A stretch of 64,000 nt of DNA from the NCBI GenBank assembly GCA_016702745.1, contig JADJDJ010000001.1, positions 124,001-188,000 of the forward strand, read 5' to 3'. The notes under the pieces are model-generated. The model was not told where the DNA came from, did not search any database, and saw only the letters and a program-made list of their open reading frames with translations. Origin of the DNA: Chitinophagaceae bacterium. Its GTDB lineage: Bacteria; Bacteroidota; Bacteroidia; Chitinophagales; Chitinophagaceae. Shown here piece by piece: positions 18,927-28,165 of this stretch (positions are counted from its first letter, which is position 1; every line of letters starts with the position of its first letter). The translations under genes and the position numbers were made by a program.

Positions 18927-19307
18927 GTATGAAAATATCGCAATGGCTGCATCTCATCAGATGCAAAATGCAACCGGAAGCTATGCAGGGATTAGCCAGT
19001 TAACAAATATTTATCGCTTAAAATTTGCAACTCGTTTTATATGCAATGTATCTTTCCTGTCAAATTCCCCGCCTCTTTTATGGAACCAGCGCATTCGTCT
19101 GAGGGTAATGAACCCGGCAGACATACCTCAAAAGACATTCCTCCTTAGTGATTTGTTTCTTTTTTGTGCGGATGCACCGGATCGGACAAACAACTGTGCA
19201 AAACAAATGCACAGCTGAATTTTTTACCTGCTCAAATATTTCTACCTTCTCCTAACCATTATACCTCCCTGAGGGCCCCGGCCCCAAGGATATTTAACCA
19301 CACATTT
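18927..19307. other. Divergent intergenic region between pbpC and the macroglobulin gene
   Basis: No gene is supported here. The region must hold the promoters of both genes. The only clear structure is a perfect inverted repeat, CTGTGCA (19194-19200) and TGCACAG (19208-19214), about 95 bases upstream of the macroglobulin start. It could be a regulator site or a small hairpin in the leader. Confidence 0.5.
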
Positions 19308-22300
19308 ATGCGTATCAAACTGTTTTTAGTTCCGCTGTTGGCAGCCGGGGCTATTTTTTTGTCATCCTGTAAAAAGAATGCCATCTCCCTTTCCTTTACC
19401 AATGCCAAAGGCGAAGTGCCGGTATTGGGTAACCTGGTTTTCAGGTTTAGTCACTCACTGGCCAAGGACTCCATGCTCAATGCCTGGGATTCCACTGATT
19501 ATATTTCATTTGAACCTGCACTCAAAGGCCGGTTCCGCTGGCAAAGTCCGGATGAACTGGTTTCTCCCTGCAGAACCCCTGCAACCAGCCACCACCTATA
19601 AGGCAAAGATCAAAGGGGCTGTACTGAAATTCAGTAAATACAATTCTGTCAAAGGCGGAGATAAAATCAGCTTCCATACCCCGCTTTTGTCGCTCGACAA
19701 TGCCCAGGTGGTTTGGGTAGGAGAAAGCAATACCAGTGCGATTCCCCAGATTGACCTCTTGTTTAATTACAGGGTCAAACCGGAAGACCTGAAGCAAAAA
19801 CTGGATATTGAAGTGGATGGTAAAAAAGCTGATTACAGCCTGCTGACCGCGGCAGCTGATAATAAAATGTCAGTCCGCATCAATGGATTGAAAACAGAAG
19901 ACCGCGACTATGAAACTAAGATTACAATCGGGAAAGGACTGGAGCCGGAAAAAGGAAATACCAGTACCACCGATGAGATTGTCAATGCCATCAACATCCC
20001 TTCACCGTTTACCCTGACCATTCAGGGAGTGGAATCGGAATATGATGGGGCAGAAGGAGTGGTAAAAGTAGTCACCAGCCAGCAGCTCAGTGGCGAGGCG
20101 ATTAAAAATTTTATCAAACTGGATCCTGACCTGGTCTTTACCGTTGAGCCCAATGAATATGGCTTTACCCTGCGCAGTGATAAGTTTGATACCGAAAAAT
20201 CCTATGCCCTCCAGATCAATAAAGGCCTGCGGGGTAAACTGGGTGGCGTGATGCGGGAAGATTACAATGGCGGCATTGGTTTCGGGGAACTGGAAGCTGA
20301 TATCAAATTCACCAACAATAAAGCCGTTTACCTCTCTAAAAAAGGAGCCAGGAATATGGAAGTGCAGATCAGCGGGGTGCAAAAAGTAAAACTGGTGATC
20401 TCGAAAATTTATGAGAACAACCTGCTGATGTCACAGCGTTATGGTTATTCTCCAAAGGAAAAGAGCAGCGGCCCGGACGGAGAGGGCTATGAAGAAGATT
20501 ATTACTATGATGATTACAGCGGTGGCAATGCCATGCTGGGAGATGTGATTTATGAAAAAGAAATTGATACCCGTTCTCTTCCCAAAAGCGGGAGTGGCAG
20601 GTTGCTGAACTTTTCACAGTTTGAGGATCGTCTTCCTGAGTTCAAGGGAGTGTATCATGTCATGATCCGCTCCACCGATGATTATTGGGTAAAAGACAGC
20701 CGTTTTGTCTCTCTGTCTGATCTCGGTTTAATCACCAAAGAAGGCCGCGATAAAATTTATGTCTTTGCTAATTCAATCAAGACAGCCGAACCAATGAATG
20801 CCGTGAATGTGGCGGTTTATTCTGTCAACAATCAGCTGATTGGAACGGCTACTACCGATAAGGACGGGATGGCGGCCATCAGTTTTGCGAATAAAGAATT
20901 CAGCGGATTTAAACCGGCCATGGTTATTGCCAAAACAGAAGATGATTTTAATTATATGCCCTTTAGCAATACAAGGGTGAATACTTCCCGCTTTGATGTA
21001 GGGGGTAAAAGAAACAATGCAGCCGGTTTTGATGCCTTTGTATATGCAGAACGCGATGTGTACCGTCCTGGTGAAAAAATTAATTTCTCTGTGATCCTGA
21101 GGGATGCAGCCTGGAAAAACCCGGGCGATATTCCGTTGCGGATCAAATTCCTGCTTCCCAATGGAAAAGAACTCAAGACGATTCGCAAAACCCTGAATGA
21201 AGAAGGCTCGATGGAAGGAAGTCTGGACATTGCGCTTTCTGCCATCACCGGTTCTTATTCCATGGAAGTGTACACATCAAATGAAGTGTTGCTTTCATCA
21301 AAAACTTTTTCAGTGGAAGAGTTTGTACCGGATCGTATCCGTGTAAAGACAGAACTGGATAAAAAGTTTCTTCGGCCCGGTGAAAAAGGAAACCTCAGTA
21401 TCAATGCCATGAATTTCTTCGGCCCGCCTGCGGCCAACCGGAAATACGAATCCGAGATTCAATTAAAACAAAAAGCATTCAGTCCTGAAAAATTTGATGG
21501 CTATGATTTCAGTCTGGTGAATGCCAACACGTTTTATGATAAGCAGGTAAAAGAAGGAAGTACTGATGAGGCCGGTAATGCCGTGTTTGAATATGAAGTG
21601 CCCGCTACTTATCAGCACAGTGGATTATTACAGGCTAGTTTTTATAGTACGGTCTTTGATGAAACCGGAAGACCGGTGAGCCGGGGTACTCAGGCAGACG
21701 TGTTTACACAAGATGTTTTCTTTGGGATAAAGAATGATGGCTACTATTATTATCCTTTGAATCAGCCAATAAAATTCCAGCTGGCAGCGGTGAATAAAGA
21801 TGGAAACGGTACTAGTGCAACGGCCAGGGTGGAACTGATTAAACATGAATACCGTACGGTATTGACCAAGAGCGGCAGTTATTTCCGGTATGAATCGCAG
21901 CGGGAGGACAAACTGCTCTCCGAACAGCAACTGAGTGTGAGTAGCAATACAGTGTACACTGCTATTCCCCGTACACCGGGTGACTATGAACTGAAAATCT
22001 ATCTCCCGGGTGCATCTACCTATATCAGCCGTACTTTTTACAGTTATGGTGGCTGGGGAAATGCCAATAGCTCATTTGAAGTGAGCCGGGAAGGGAATAT
22101 TGATATCTCCATTGATAAGAAATCCTATAGTACAGGGGAATCCGTCAAAGCGCTTTTCAAAACGCCATTCAGCGGAAAAATGCTGGTGACCCTGGAAACA
22201 GATCATATTATTTCTCATCAGATGGTTGATGTAAGCAATCGCTCTGCCAGTCTGGATCTGAAATTAACAGCTGAACATGTACCCAATGTCTATATCACGG

Positions 22301-24723
22301 CAACCCTGATCAAACCACATGAAGTATCAGATATTCCATTAACGGTGGCTCATGGATTTAAAAATGTTACCGTAGAGGAAAAGAACCGGAAGATAGCAGT
22401 AGAGATCAATTCGGCGAAAACGGTGCGGTCAAAAACAAAGCAAAAGATTACCGTTACTGCTGCCCCGGGCAGTATGGTTACGCTTTCTGCTGTTGATAAT
22501 GGAGTGTTGCAAATCAGTGATTTTAAAACACCGGATCCATACGATTATTTTTATCAGAAGAAAGCCTTGCAGGTCGCAGGCTATGATTTGTATCCTTTAC
22601 TATTTGAAGAAGTCAGGGCCCGTTTGAGCAGTACCGGTGGTGATGGCGCTTTTGAATTTTCTGCTGAAAAAAGAAACAGTCCGATACAGGCCCGCCGGGT
22701 AAAAGTGGTCAGTTACTGGAGTGGTATCCAAAAAGCTTCCGGTAATGGCAAGGTGGAATTTGAAGTGGAGGTACCGCAATTCAGTGGTGAACTCAGGTTG
22801 ATGGCGGTGGCTTATAAAGGAAACAGTTTTGGAGCTGCCGATAATACCATGACCGTCGCTGATCCTGTGGTAATCAGTACAGCCCTGCCCCGTTTCCTGA
22901 GTCCAGGTGATACCGTGAATGTGCCGGTGACACTGACCAATACCACAGCCAATGCCAGCACGATTACCGCTACGATTGCCACCGAAGGTCCTGTGAAAGT
23001 AGTAGGTGGAAACAGTCAGACCGTAAACCTGGCAGCAAAAGGAGAGAACAGTGCCGGATTCAGAATTGTGGCTGATCCCTCTATCAACCTGGCCAAGGTT
23101 ACGGTAACAGTGAGTGGTATGGGAGAAAAATTTGTGGATGTAACAGATATCGCGGTACGACCTCCTTCAACTTTGCAAAAGACAAGCGGAACCGGCACTG
23201 TCAGCGGAGGTAGTAATCAAAAAATTACCATCGGGTTGAGTGATTTCATGCCGGGTAGTGTTAACTATAGTCTGGTGGTAAGCCGTTCCCCGGCATTGGA
23301 GCTAGGAGAACAGTTGCGTTACCTGGTACAGTATCCTTATGGTTGTACAGAGCAAACCGTATCGGCAGCATTTCCGCAATTGTATTATGGGGATTTGTCG
23401 GATCTGATGCAGACCAATAAGCAGCAGCAGAAAGTAAATGCCAATACCAATATCATCGAGGCCATCCGAAAAATTAAAATGCGGCAGTTGTATAATGGGG
23501 CCGTTACACTTTGGGATGGTGAAGGCAGGGAAGACTGGTGGACCACGATTTATGCCGCCCATTTCCTGCTGGAAGCAAGGAAGGCAGGGTTTGAAGTGGA
23601 TAATAGTCTGCTCAGCACCATGCTGAATTATATCAGCAACAAACTCAAGAACAGAGAGACTATCACTTATTATTATAACCGCGATCAGAATAAAAAAATT
23701 GCACCGAAGGAAGTGGCTTATGGATTGTATGTACTGGCATTAGCCGGTAAAACAAATGTTCCTGCCATGAACTATTATAAAGCCAATACGGCATTACTGG
23801 CGCTGGATAGCCGTTACCTGCTCGCAGCTGCATATGCAACAGCAGGTGATAAAAGATCATTCTCCTCCATGCTTCCCGCATCCTTTGCCGGTGAAGAATC
23901 AGTGCCGCAAACCGGAGGAAGTTATTATTCTGATATTCGGGATGAAGCCATTGCTTTGAATGCCTTGCTGGAAGTGGATCCCGGTAATGCACAGGTGGGT
24001 ACCATGGTAAAACATGTGGCGGCTAAACTGAAGTCCAGGCGCTGGCTCAGCACACAGGAAAGGGCATTTGCCTTCCTGGCCCTTGGTAAACATGCGAGGA
24101 TGGCCAATAGCTCTACTGCTACTGCTGAGATTAAAGTCAATGGAAAAACAGTGGGCAAAGTGGATGAGAAGAGCTGGACCGCTGACATGAAAACATTGGG
24201 TGGTACTAATATTGAGATTGCAGCCAGGGGCAATGGCCGCTTGTATTATTTCTGGCAGGCCGAAGGGATCAGTGTCAGTGGTGCCTATACCGAAGAAGAC
24301 AGTTATCTGAAAGTGCGGAAGCGTTTCTTTGACCGCAATGGGAAACCAATTACAGGTAATACGTTTAAACAAAATGAACTGATTATAGTGGGTATTACCC
24401 TGGAACGTTCCTTCAATACACCGATAGAAAATGTGGTGATCACAGATTTGTTACCGGCCGGATTTGAAATAGAGAATCCGAGGACAAAAGAAATCCCTGG
24501 TATGGATTGGATCAAAGATGCGATGACACCGGATGCATTGGATCTGCGGGATGACCGGATTCATTTCTTTGTGAATGCAGATCAGGCCAAACAGACATAT
24601 TACTATGCGGTACGTCCGGTTTCACCCGGCTCCTATAAAATGGGACCGGTGAATGCAGATGCGATGTATAATGGAGAATATCACTCTTATCACGGGGCGG
24701 GATACATCAGGGTTGTGAGATAG
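19308..24723 (+). CDS. Bacterial alpha-2-macroglobulin lipoprotein (apparent frameshift near 5' end)
   Basis: This large periplasmic protease trap has about 1,805 residues. The start is ATG 19308: MRIKLFLVPLLAAGAIFLSSC is a lipoprotein signal with Cys at residue 21. MG-type beta-sandwich domains follow (for example YRPGEKINFSVILRD). The thioester motif CTEQ is at 23344-23355 in YPYGCTEQTVS, then an alpha/alpha-toroid thioester domain and a receptor-binding-like C-terminus. The frame breaks near 19561, where GTTTCTCCC probably lost two T's. Restoring them gives DELVFLPAEPLQPATTYKA. As written, the intact frame starts at 19378. Pairing with PBP1C is well known and fits a role in guarding the envelope against proteases when peptidoglycan is damaged. 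Confidence 0.93.
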
Positions 24724-24773
24724 AAAACCCGGAATGGCTGTGATGAATGAAGCATAAGCCAGCCTTACATTAA

Positions 24774-24833
24774 TGTCATGCTGGACAAAGTTTACTTTTT
24801 GATAACAAGGAGTAAGCTTTGTTCAGGATGACA
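24774..24833. repeat. 60-bp imperfect intergenic hairpin
   Basis: Arms of 28 bases pair around the loop ATAA; the outer 17 bases (24774-24790 and 24817-24833) match at 15 of 17. The ends read TGTCATGCTGGAC and, in complement, TGTCATCCTGAAC, similar to the inner arms of the element at 8534-8660. It follows the macroglobulin gene and may act as a transcript end, although no T run follows. Confidence 0.65.
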
Positions 24834-24875
24834 TTTTGCATACATGTATGAATCAGTTTTGATAGGAGTATGTCA

Positions 24876-24912
24876 ATAAAAAAAGCCCGACCCTTGCAGG
24901 CCAGGCTTTAAA
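24876..24912 (-). terminator. Rho-independent terminator of the RRM gene
   Basis: Read on the minus strand, a GC-rich stem (AAAGCCTGG with GTCGGGCTTT) is followed by a run of T's, 21 bases past the RRM stop codon. Confidence 0.8.
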
Positions 24913-24932
24913 GCGTCGTGTATCAGGAATGA

Positions 24933-25304
24933 TTAATAATCGTTGTTATAACCACCACGGTCACGATTGTAACCGCCGCCGCCGCCGCCTTTTTTAAAGC
25001 CGCCGCCACCGCCGCCGCTGCCGAAGCTTCTTTTCTTGAAGCCCCCGCCGCCACCGCCTTCGGGTTTAGGACGACTTTCGTTAACGACAATGTTACGGCC
25101 GTCCACTTCAGAACCGTTTAATGCTGCAATAGCGGCCTGAGCTGCTGCATCATCTGACATTTCTACAAAACCAAAGCCTTTGCTGCGGTTTGTGAATTTG
25201 TCTGTAACGATTTTTGCTGAAGTTACTTCGCCGTAAGAGGCGAAAAGGTTTGCCAGGTCCTGATCTTTCAGGTTCCAGCTGATGTTGCCTACGTAAATGT
25301 TCAT
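24933..25304 (-). CDS. Glycine-rich RNA-binding protein with one RRM domain
   Basis: The protein has 123 residues. The RRM fills residues 1-80, with RNP2 as IYVGNI and RNP1 as KGFGFVEM, the residues that stack on RNA bases. The tail is a low-complexity region of glycine runs with FKKG, RDRGG and a final YNNDY. This layout is common in Bacteroidota, where such proteins are abundant RNA chaperones, possibly for cold or stress. The gene stands alone with its own terminator. The 266-base upstream region is AT-rich and may include a long leader. Confidence 0.92.
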   Translation of the reverse strand: MNIYVGNISWNLKDQDLANLFASYGEVTSAKIVTDKFTNRSKGFGFVEMSDDAAAQAAIAALNGSEVDGRNIVVNESRPKPEGGGGGGFKKRSFGSGGGGGGFKKGGGGGGYNRDRGGYNNDY

Positions 25305-25523
25305 TTTTGAGAGATTATTGAAAAAATAAAAGTGCCAACAGTAAACAGTAACCGATGAACATTCACAGGATGAAATGGGAATCGTTCAGGACTAGAAACT
25401 GTAAAGAACACCAATAACAGGACAAAATAAAGCTTTTTTCGGATAGTACGTACATTTTCCTGAAAATCATCCTTTTGGAAGTATATCTCACTGATTTCAA
25501 GTCTTTTAGAAAGGAAAAAACAT

Positions 25524-25551
25524 AAAAAAACCTCCCATTGGGAGGTTTTTT
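25524..25551. terminator. Terminator of the rpsF-rpsR-rplI operon
   Basis: CCTCCC and GGGAGG form a six-pair stem around ATT, with A's on one side and T's on the other, so it can work in both directions. It lies 20 bases beyond the rplI stop. Confidence 0.85.
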
Positions 25552-25570
25552 ACCATTGCTGGAAAGCAAT

Positions 25571-26017
25571 TTATTCGGCAACTACTTCAAAATCCACTTC
25601 GGTACTGTGTCCATTTCCGAACTCAATGGTGGCTTTGTAATTACCCAGTTCTTTTACATCGTCAACGATGCTGATCTTCTTGCGATCGATTTCATAGCCT
25701 CTTTGCTCACGGATCGCACGACCGATCTGCAGGGAAGTAACACTACCGAAGATCTTACCACTGGTACCGGTTTTGGCACCGATTTTCAGCGGAGCTTCTT
25801 TCAGTTTAGCGATAACATTATTGATCTCGGCCATCATTTTCTCTTCTTTCTTGCGAACCTGCTTCAGTCTTTCTTCCAGTTGGGCTTTGTTGCTGGAGCT
25901 GTTCTCTACGGCCAGCTGACGGGGCAGGAGGAAATTACGGGCATACCCGTTTCTTACCCTCACCACTTCATTCTTGGCGCCGAGATTGTCTACATCCTGA
26001 ATTAAAATAACTTCCAT
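25571..26017 (-). CDS. rplI: 50S ribosomal protein bL9
   Basis: The 148-residue product has the bL9 signature GYARNFLLPRQLAV near residue 24. A long connecting helix (KAQLEERLKQVRKKEEKMMAE) and the C-terminal RNA-binding domain follow (LGNYKATIEFGNGHSTEVDFEV). It is the last gene of rpsF-rpsR-rplI. A 91-base gap separates it from rpsR, and a strong terminator follows. bL9 binds 23S rRNA at the base of the L1 stalk and helps reading-frame maintenance. Confidence 0.97.
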   Translation of the reverse strand: MEVILIQDVDNLGAKNEVVRVRNGYARNFLLPRQLAVENSSSNKAQLEERLKQVRKKEEKMMAEINNVIAKLKEAPLKIGAKTGTSGKIFGSVTSLQIGRAIREQRGYEIDRKKISIVDDVKELGNYKATIEFGNGHSTEVDFEVVAE

Positions 26018-26108
26018 TGTTTTGTTTTTATCACCTTCCGCGTCCCAGCCTTCCGGCTGTCTCCTGGATTTTAATGTCCGGGGTTAGGGAGGGTGTGATG
26101 AATTAATA

Positions 26109-26372
26109 TTATTTCAAAAGATCGGTTACATAAGGCAGCAGCGCCATCTGACGGGCCTTCTTTACCGCATCGGAAACCTTGCGCTGATATTTCAGGCTGT
26201 TTCCACTCAGGCGGCGGGGTAATAATTTACCCTGCTCGTTCAGGAATTTTTTCAGGAACTCCACATCCTTATAATCAATATAACGGATGCCGTACTTTTT
26301 GAAACGGCAGAATTTCTTTACCCTTTTATCGCTTTTAATCGCGGTGAGGTATTTGATTTCGTTCTTTGCCAT
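26109..26372 (-). CDS. rpsR: 30S ribosomal protein bS18
   Basis: The 87-residue product has the bS18 core: [20 protein letters not shown] is present in modified form ([20 protein letters not shown]), followed by [20 protein letters not shown] and [11 protein letters not shown]. It binds as a pair with bS6 in the 30S platform. Four bases separate it from the rpsF stop, so translation is probably coupled. Confidence 0.97.
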   Translation of the reverse strand: MAKNEIKYLTAIKSDKRVKKFCRFKKYGIRYIDYKDVEFLKKFLNEQGKLLPRRLSGNSLKYQRKVSDAVKKARQMALLPYVTDLLK

Positions 26373-26376
26373 GATA

Positions 26377-26733
26377 TTAAGCCTCCACTGCTTTTTCGTT
26401 ACCAGTTGCTACACCGCTTCTCTTTTTTGCATTGTACTGGACGGCGTATTTATCCAGTTTAGTGCAGAGGTGACGCAGAATATGCTCGTCACGTAACATT
26501 TGAATTTTCAGCTTCTCGTTGAAGTCTGAAGGAGCAGTGTACTCCATTACCCAGTACAATCCGGTTGTTTTTTTCTGGACAGAGTAGGCGAGAGATTTCA
26601 GGCCCCAGGGATTTTCTGCTACCACGGTTCCACCGGCATCAGTAACCATCTTGGCATACTTCTTTTGCTCGGCTTTGAACTCGTCGTCGCTCAGAACGGG
26701 GGTGAAAATCACCATCAGTTCGTAATTGTTCAT
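26377..26733 (-). CDS. rpsF: 30S ribosomal protein bS6
   Basis: The 118-residue product has the bS6 fold, with [17 protein letters not shown] at the start and [20 protein letters not shown] in the middle. Length is normal. It leads the rpsF-rpsR-rplI operon. Its leader of about 110 bases holds several hairpins. In many bacteria the S6:S18 pair represses its own operon through this leader; here this is inferred from position only. Confidence 0.97.
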   Translation of the reverse strand: MNNYELMVIFTPVLSDDEFKAEQKKYAKMVTDAGGTVVAENPWGLKSLAYSVQKKTTGLYWVMEYTAPSDFNEKLKIQMLRDEHILRHLCTKLDKYAVQYNAKKRSGVATGNEKAVEA

Positions 26734-26746
26734 TGCGTTTTGTTTA

Positions 26747-26764
26747 TCCCGATCAGGATCGGGA
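26747..26764 (-). promoter_or_regulatory. Hairpin in the rpsF leader
   Basis: TCCCGATC and GATCGGGA pair perfectly around AG, ending 14 bases before the rpsF start codon. Further upstream on the transcript are CCGGT/ACCGG and CCTGC/GCAGG hairpins. Together they could form an S6:S18-type autoregulatory leader, but I could not match the published motif base by base. Confidence 0.4.
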
Positions 26765-26847
26765 ATGGTTAAAAATTAATTTTCCCATTGGACAGTCCCG
26801 GTATTAACACCGGAAAAGAAACCTGCTACCGGCAGGATTTGGGGCGG

Positions 26848-26855
26848 CAAAGATA
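26848..26855 (-). promoter_or_regulatory. Bacteroidota -7 box (TATCTTTG) for rpsF-rpsR-rplI
   Basis: The minus-strand sequence TATCTTTG matches TAnnTTTG exactly and lies 115 bases before the rpsF start. No clear -33 TTTG was seen at the usual spacing. Confidence 0.5.
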
Positions 26856-26952
26856 GGGAGTTTTTCCCGGAAATTGAGTCCCCGACTAAGGTTTTGTAAA
26901 GAAATTTCAGGAGCAGGCAAAGGCACAACCAGTTGAAAAACAGGTGATAAGG

Positions 26953-28011
26953 TCAGAAACCCTTTTTAACCTGCGGTACTTTCTTGAGCATTACCAGATA
27001 GGTGGGGAAATGGTCGCTGTACCCACCCCGGTATGTATTACCATCCCAGGTACGCATCGGGTAACCTTTGTAACGCCCTTTGTTTTCCACCAGGTACTCT
27101 TTGAAAAAGATATGCTGCTGATAAAAAAAAAGTCCGTTTTGTTCCTTCTTCAGCCAGGGATATGATATGATGATCTGGTCAAAAAGCCCCCAGGCATCCT
27201 GATAGGCCAATGTGCCGGTACCTTTTTTATACAATTCGGTCCATGGATTGTAAAAGCCTCCCTTTATTACTTCTTCCGCCGAAGCTTTCGCACCGATGAC
27301 TCTGGTAATACTTTCATTGATGGGATCATCATTCAGATCCCCCATGATAACAACCTTGGCATTGGGTTCTGTTTTGGCAATGGAGTCAATATGATTTTTG
27401 CAAACCTGTGCTGCAGCAATCCTACCCGGTTCACTCCTTTTTTCACCACCCACCCGGCTGGGCCAGTGGTTCACATAAATGTGTACGGTCTCGCCATCCA
27501 GTTTTCCCTTTACCCATAAAATATCACGGGTATAATAGGCATCTTTTGCGCCGCCGGGAAGCTGAACATATAATTTATCGCTGGCCTCCGGAGTAAAATA
27601 TTTGGGGTTGTATAAAAGACCCACATCCACACCGCGTGCATCCTTTGAATCAAAATGGATAATCTTATACTTTCTTTTTTCAATCAGTTTTTGATTCACC
27701 AGATCATGCAGCACGGTATCATTCTCAACTTCTGCCACACCGAGGATTGCCGGGCCGTCCGGATTCATTTCAATTCCCATCTGGGAAATAACAGTGGCCA
27801 GTTTGCCCAGTTTGTCGAAATAAATGGTTCCGTTATAATTACGTGGTCCATTAGGTGTAAACTCCTCATCGTTGATCATTGGATTATCCAGTGTATCAAA
27901 CAGGTTTTCAAGATTATAGAAACCAATAATAACCGGCTTGTAATCAGATTTCTGTGAATAGGAAAGGAAGGCACACGCCGTAAAAAGACCAACTAGTATT
28001 ATTTTTTTCAT
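26953..28011 (-). CDS. Secreted endonuclease/exonuclease/phosphatase family protein
   Basis: A signal peptide starts at ATG 28011 (MKKIILVGLFTACAFLSYSQ); an in-frame upstream start at 28050 would bury it. The EEP fold is complete: IGFYNLENLFD, catalytic Glu in LGVAEVEND, VDVGLLYNP, VNHWPSR, catalytic Asp/Asn in VIMGDLNDDP, and His in YSDHFPTYL. The family includes DNase I-like nucleases and sugar or lipid phosphatases; GRIAAAQVC with NHWPSR is typical of the Bacteroidota nuclease-like group. It is divergent from the TonB receptor of the exported locus. Export to the periplasm or outside is inferred. Confidence 0.88.
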   Translation of the reverse strand: MKKIILVGLFTACAFLSYSQKSDYKPVIIGFYNLENLFDTLDNPMINDEEFTPNGPRNYNGTIYFDKLGKLATVISQMGIEMNPDGPAILGVAEVENDTVLHDLVNQKLIEKRKYKIIHFDSKDARGVDVGLLYNPKYFTPEASDKLYVQLPGGAKDAYYTRDILWVKGKLDGETVHIYVNHWPSRVGGEKRSEPGRIAAAQVCKNHIDSIAKTEPNAKVVIMGDLNDDPINESITRVIGAKASAEEVIKGGFYNPWTELYKKGTGTLAYQDAWGLFDQIIISYPWLKKEQNGLFFYQQHIFFKEYLVENKGRYKGYPMRTWDGNTYRGGYSDHFPTYLVMLKKVPQVKKGF

Positions 28012-28136
28012 ATGCTGTAACCCAACGGGTGGGCGAAAATACTGAAACAAAGGACGATTACAATTTCATAAAAGATGTACAGCATTATTTAATAATTATG
28101 TGTCTATCTTTTTATAACATGTTATACTAACAGTTG

Positions 28137-28144
28137 TACTTTTG
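28137..28144 (+). promoter_or_regulatory. Bacteroidota -7 box (TACTTTTG) for the TonB receptor locus
   Basis: TACTTTTG matches TAnnTTTG and lies 22 bases before ATG 28166. It may drive the receptor and the DUF5689 genes that follow closely. Confidence 0.5.
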
Positions 28145-28165
28145 CCCTCTTGAAAAAATACTAAC

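Noticed and set aside
18775..19601. Frames of about 145 codons before the macroglobulin gene
   Set aside because: They run through the intergenic region without a signal or domain. The real start is ATG 19308, which gives a lipoprotein signal.
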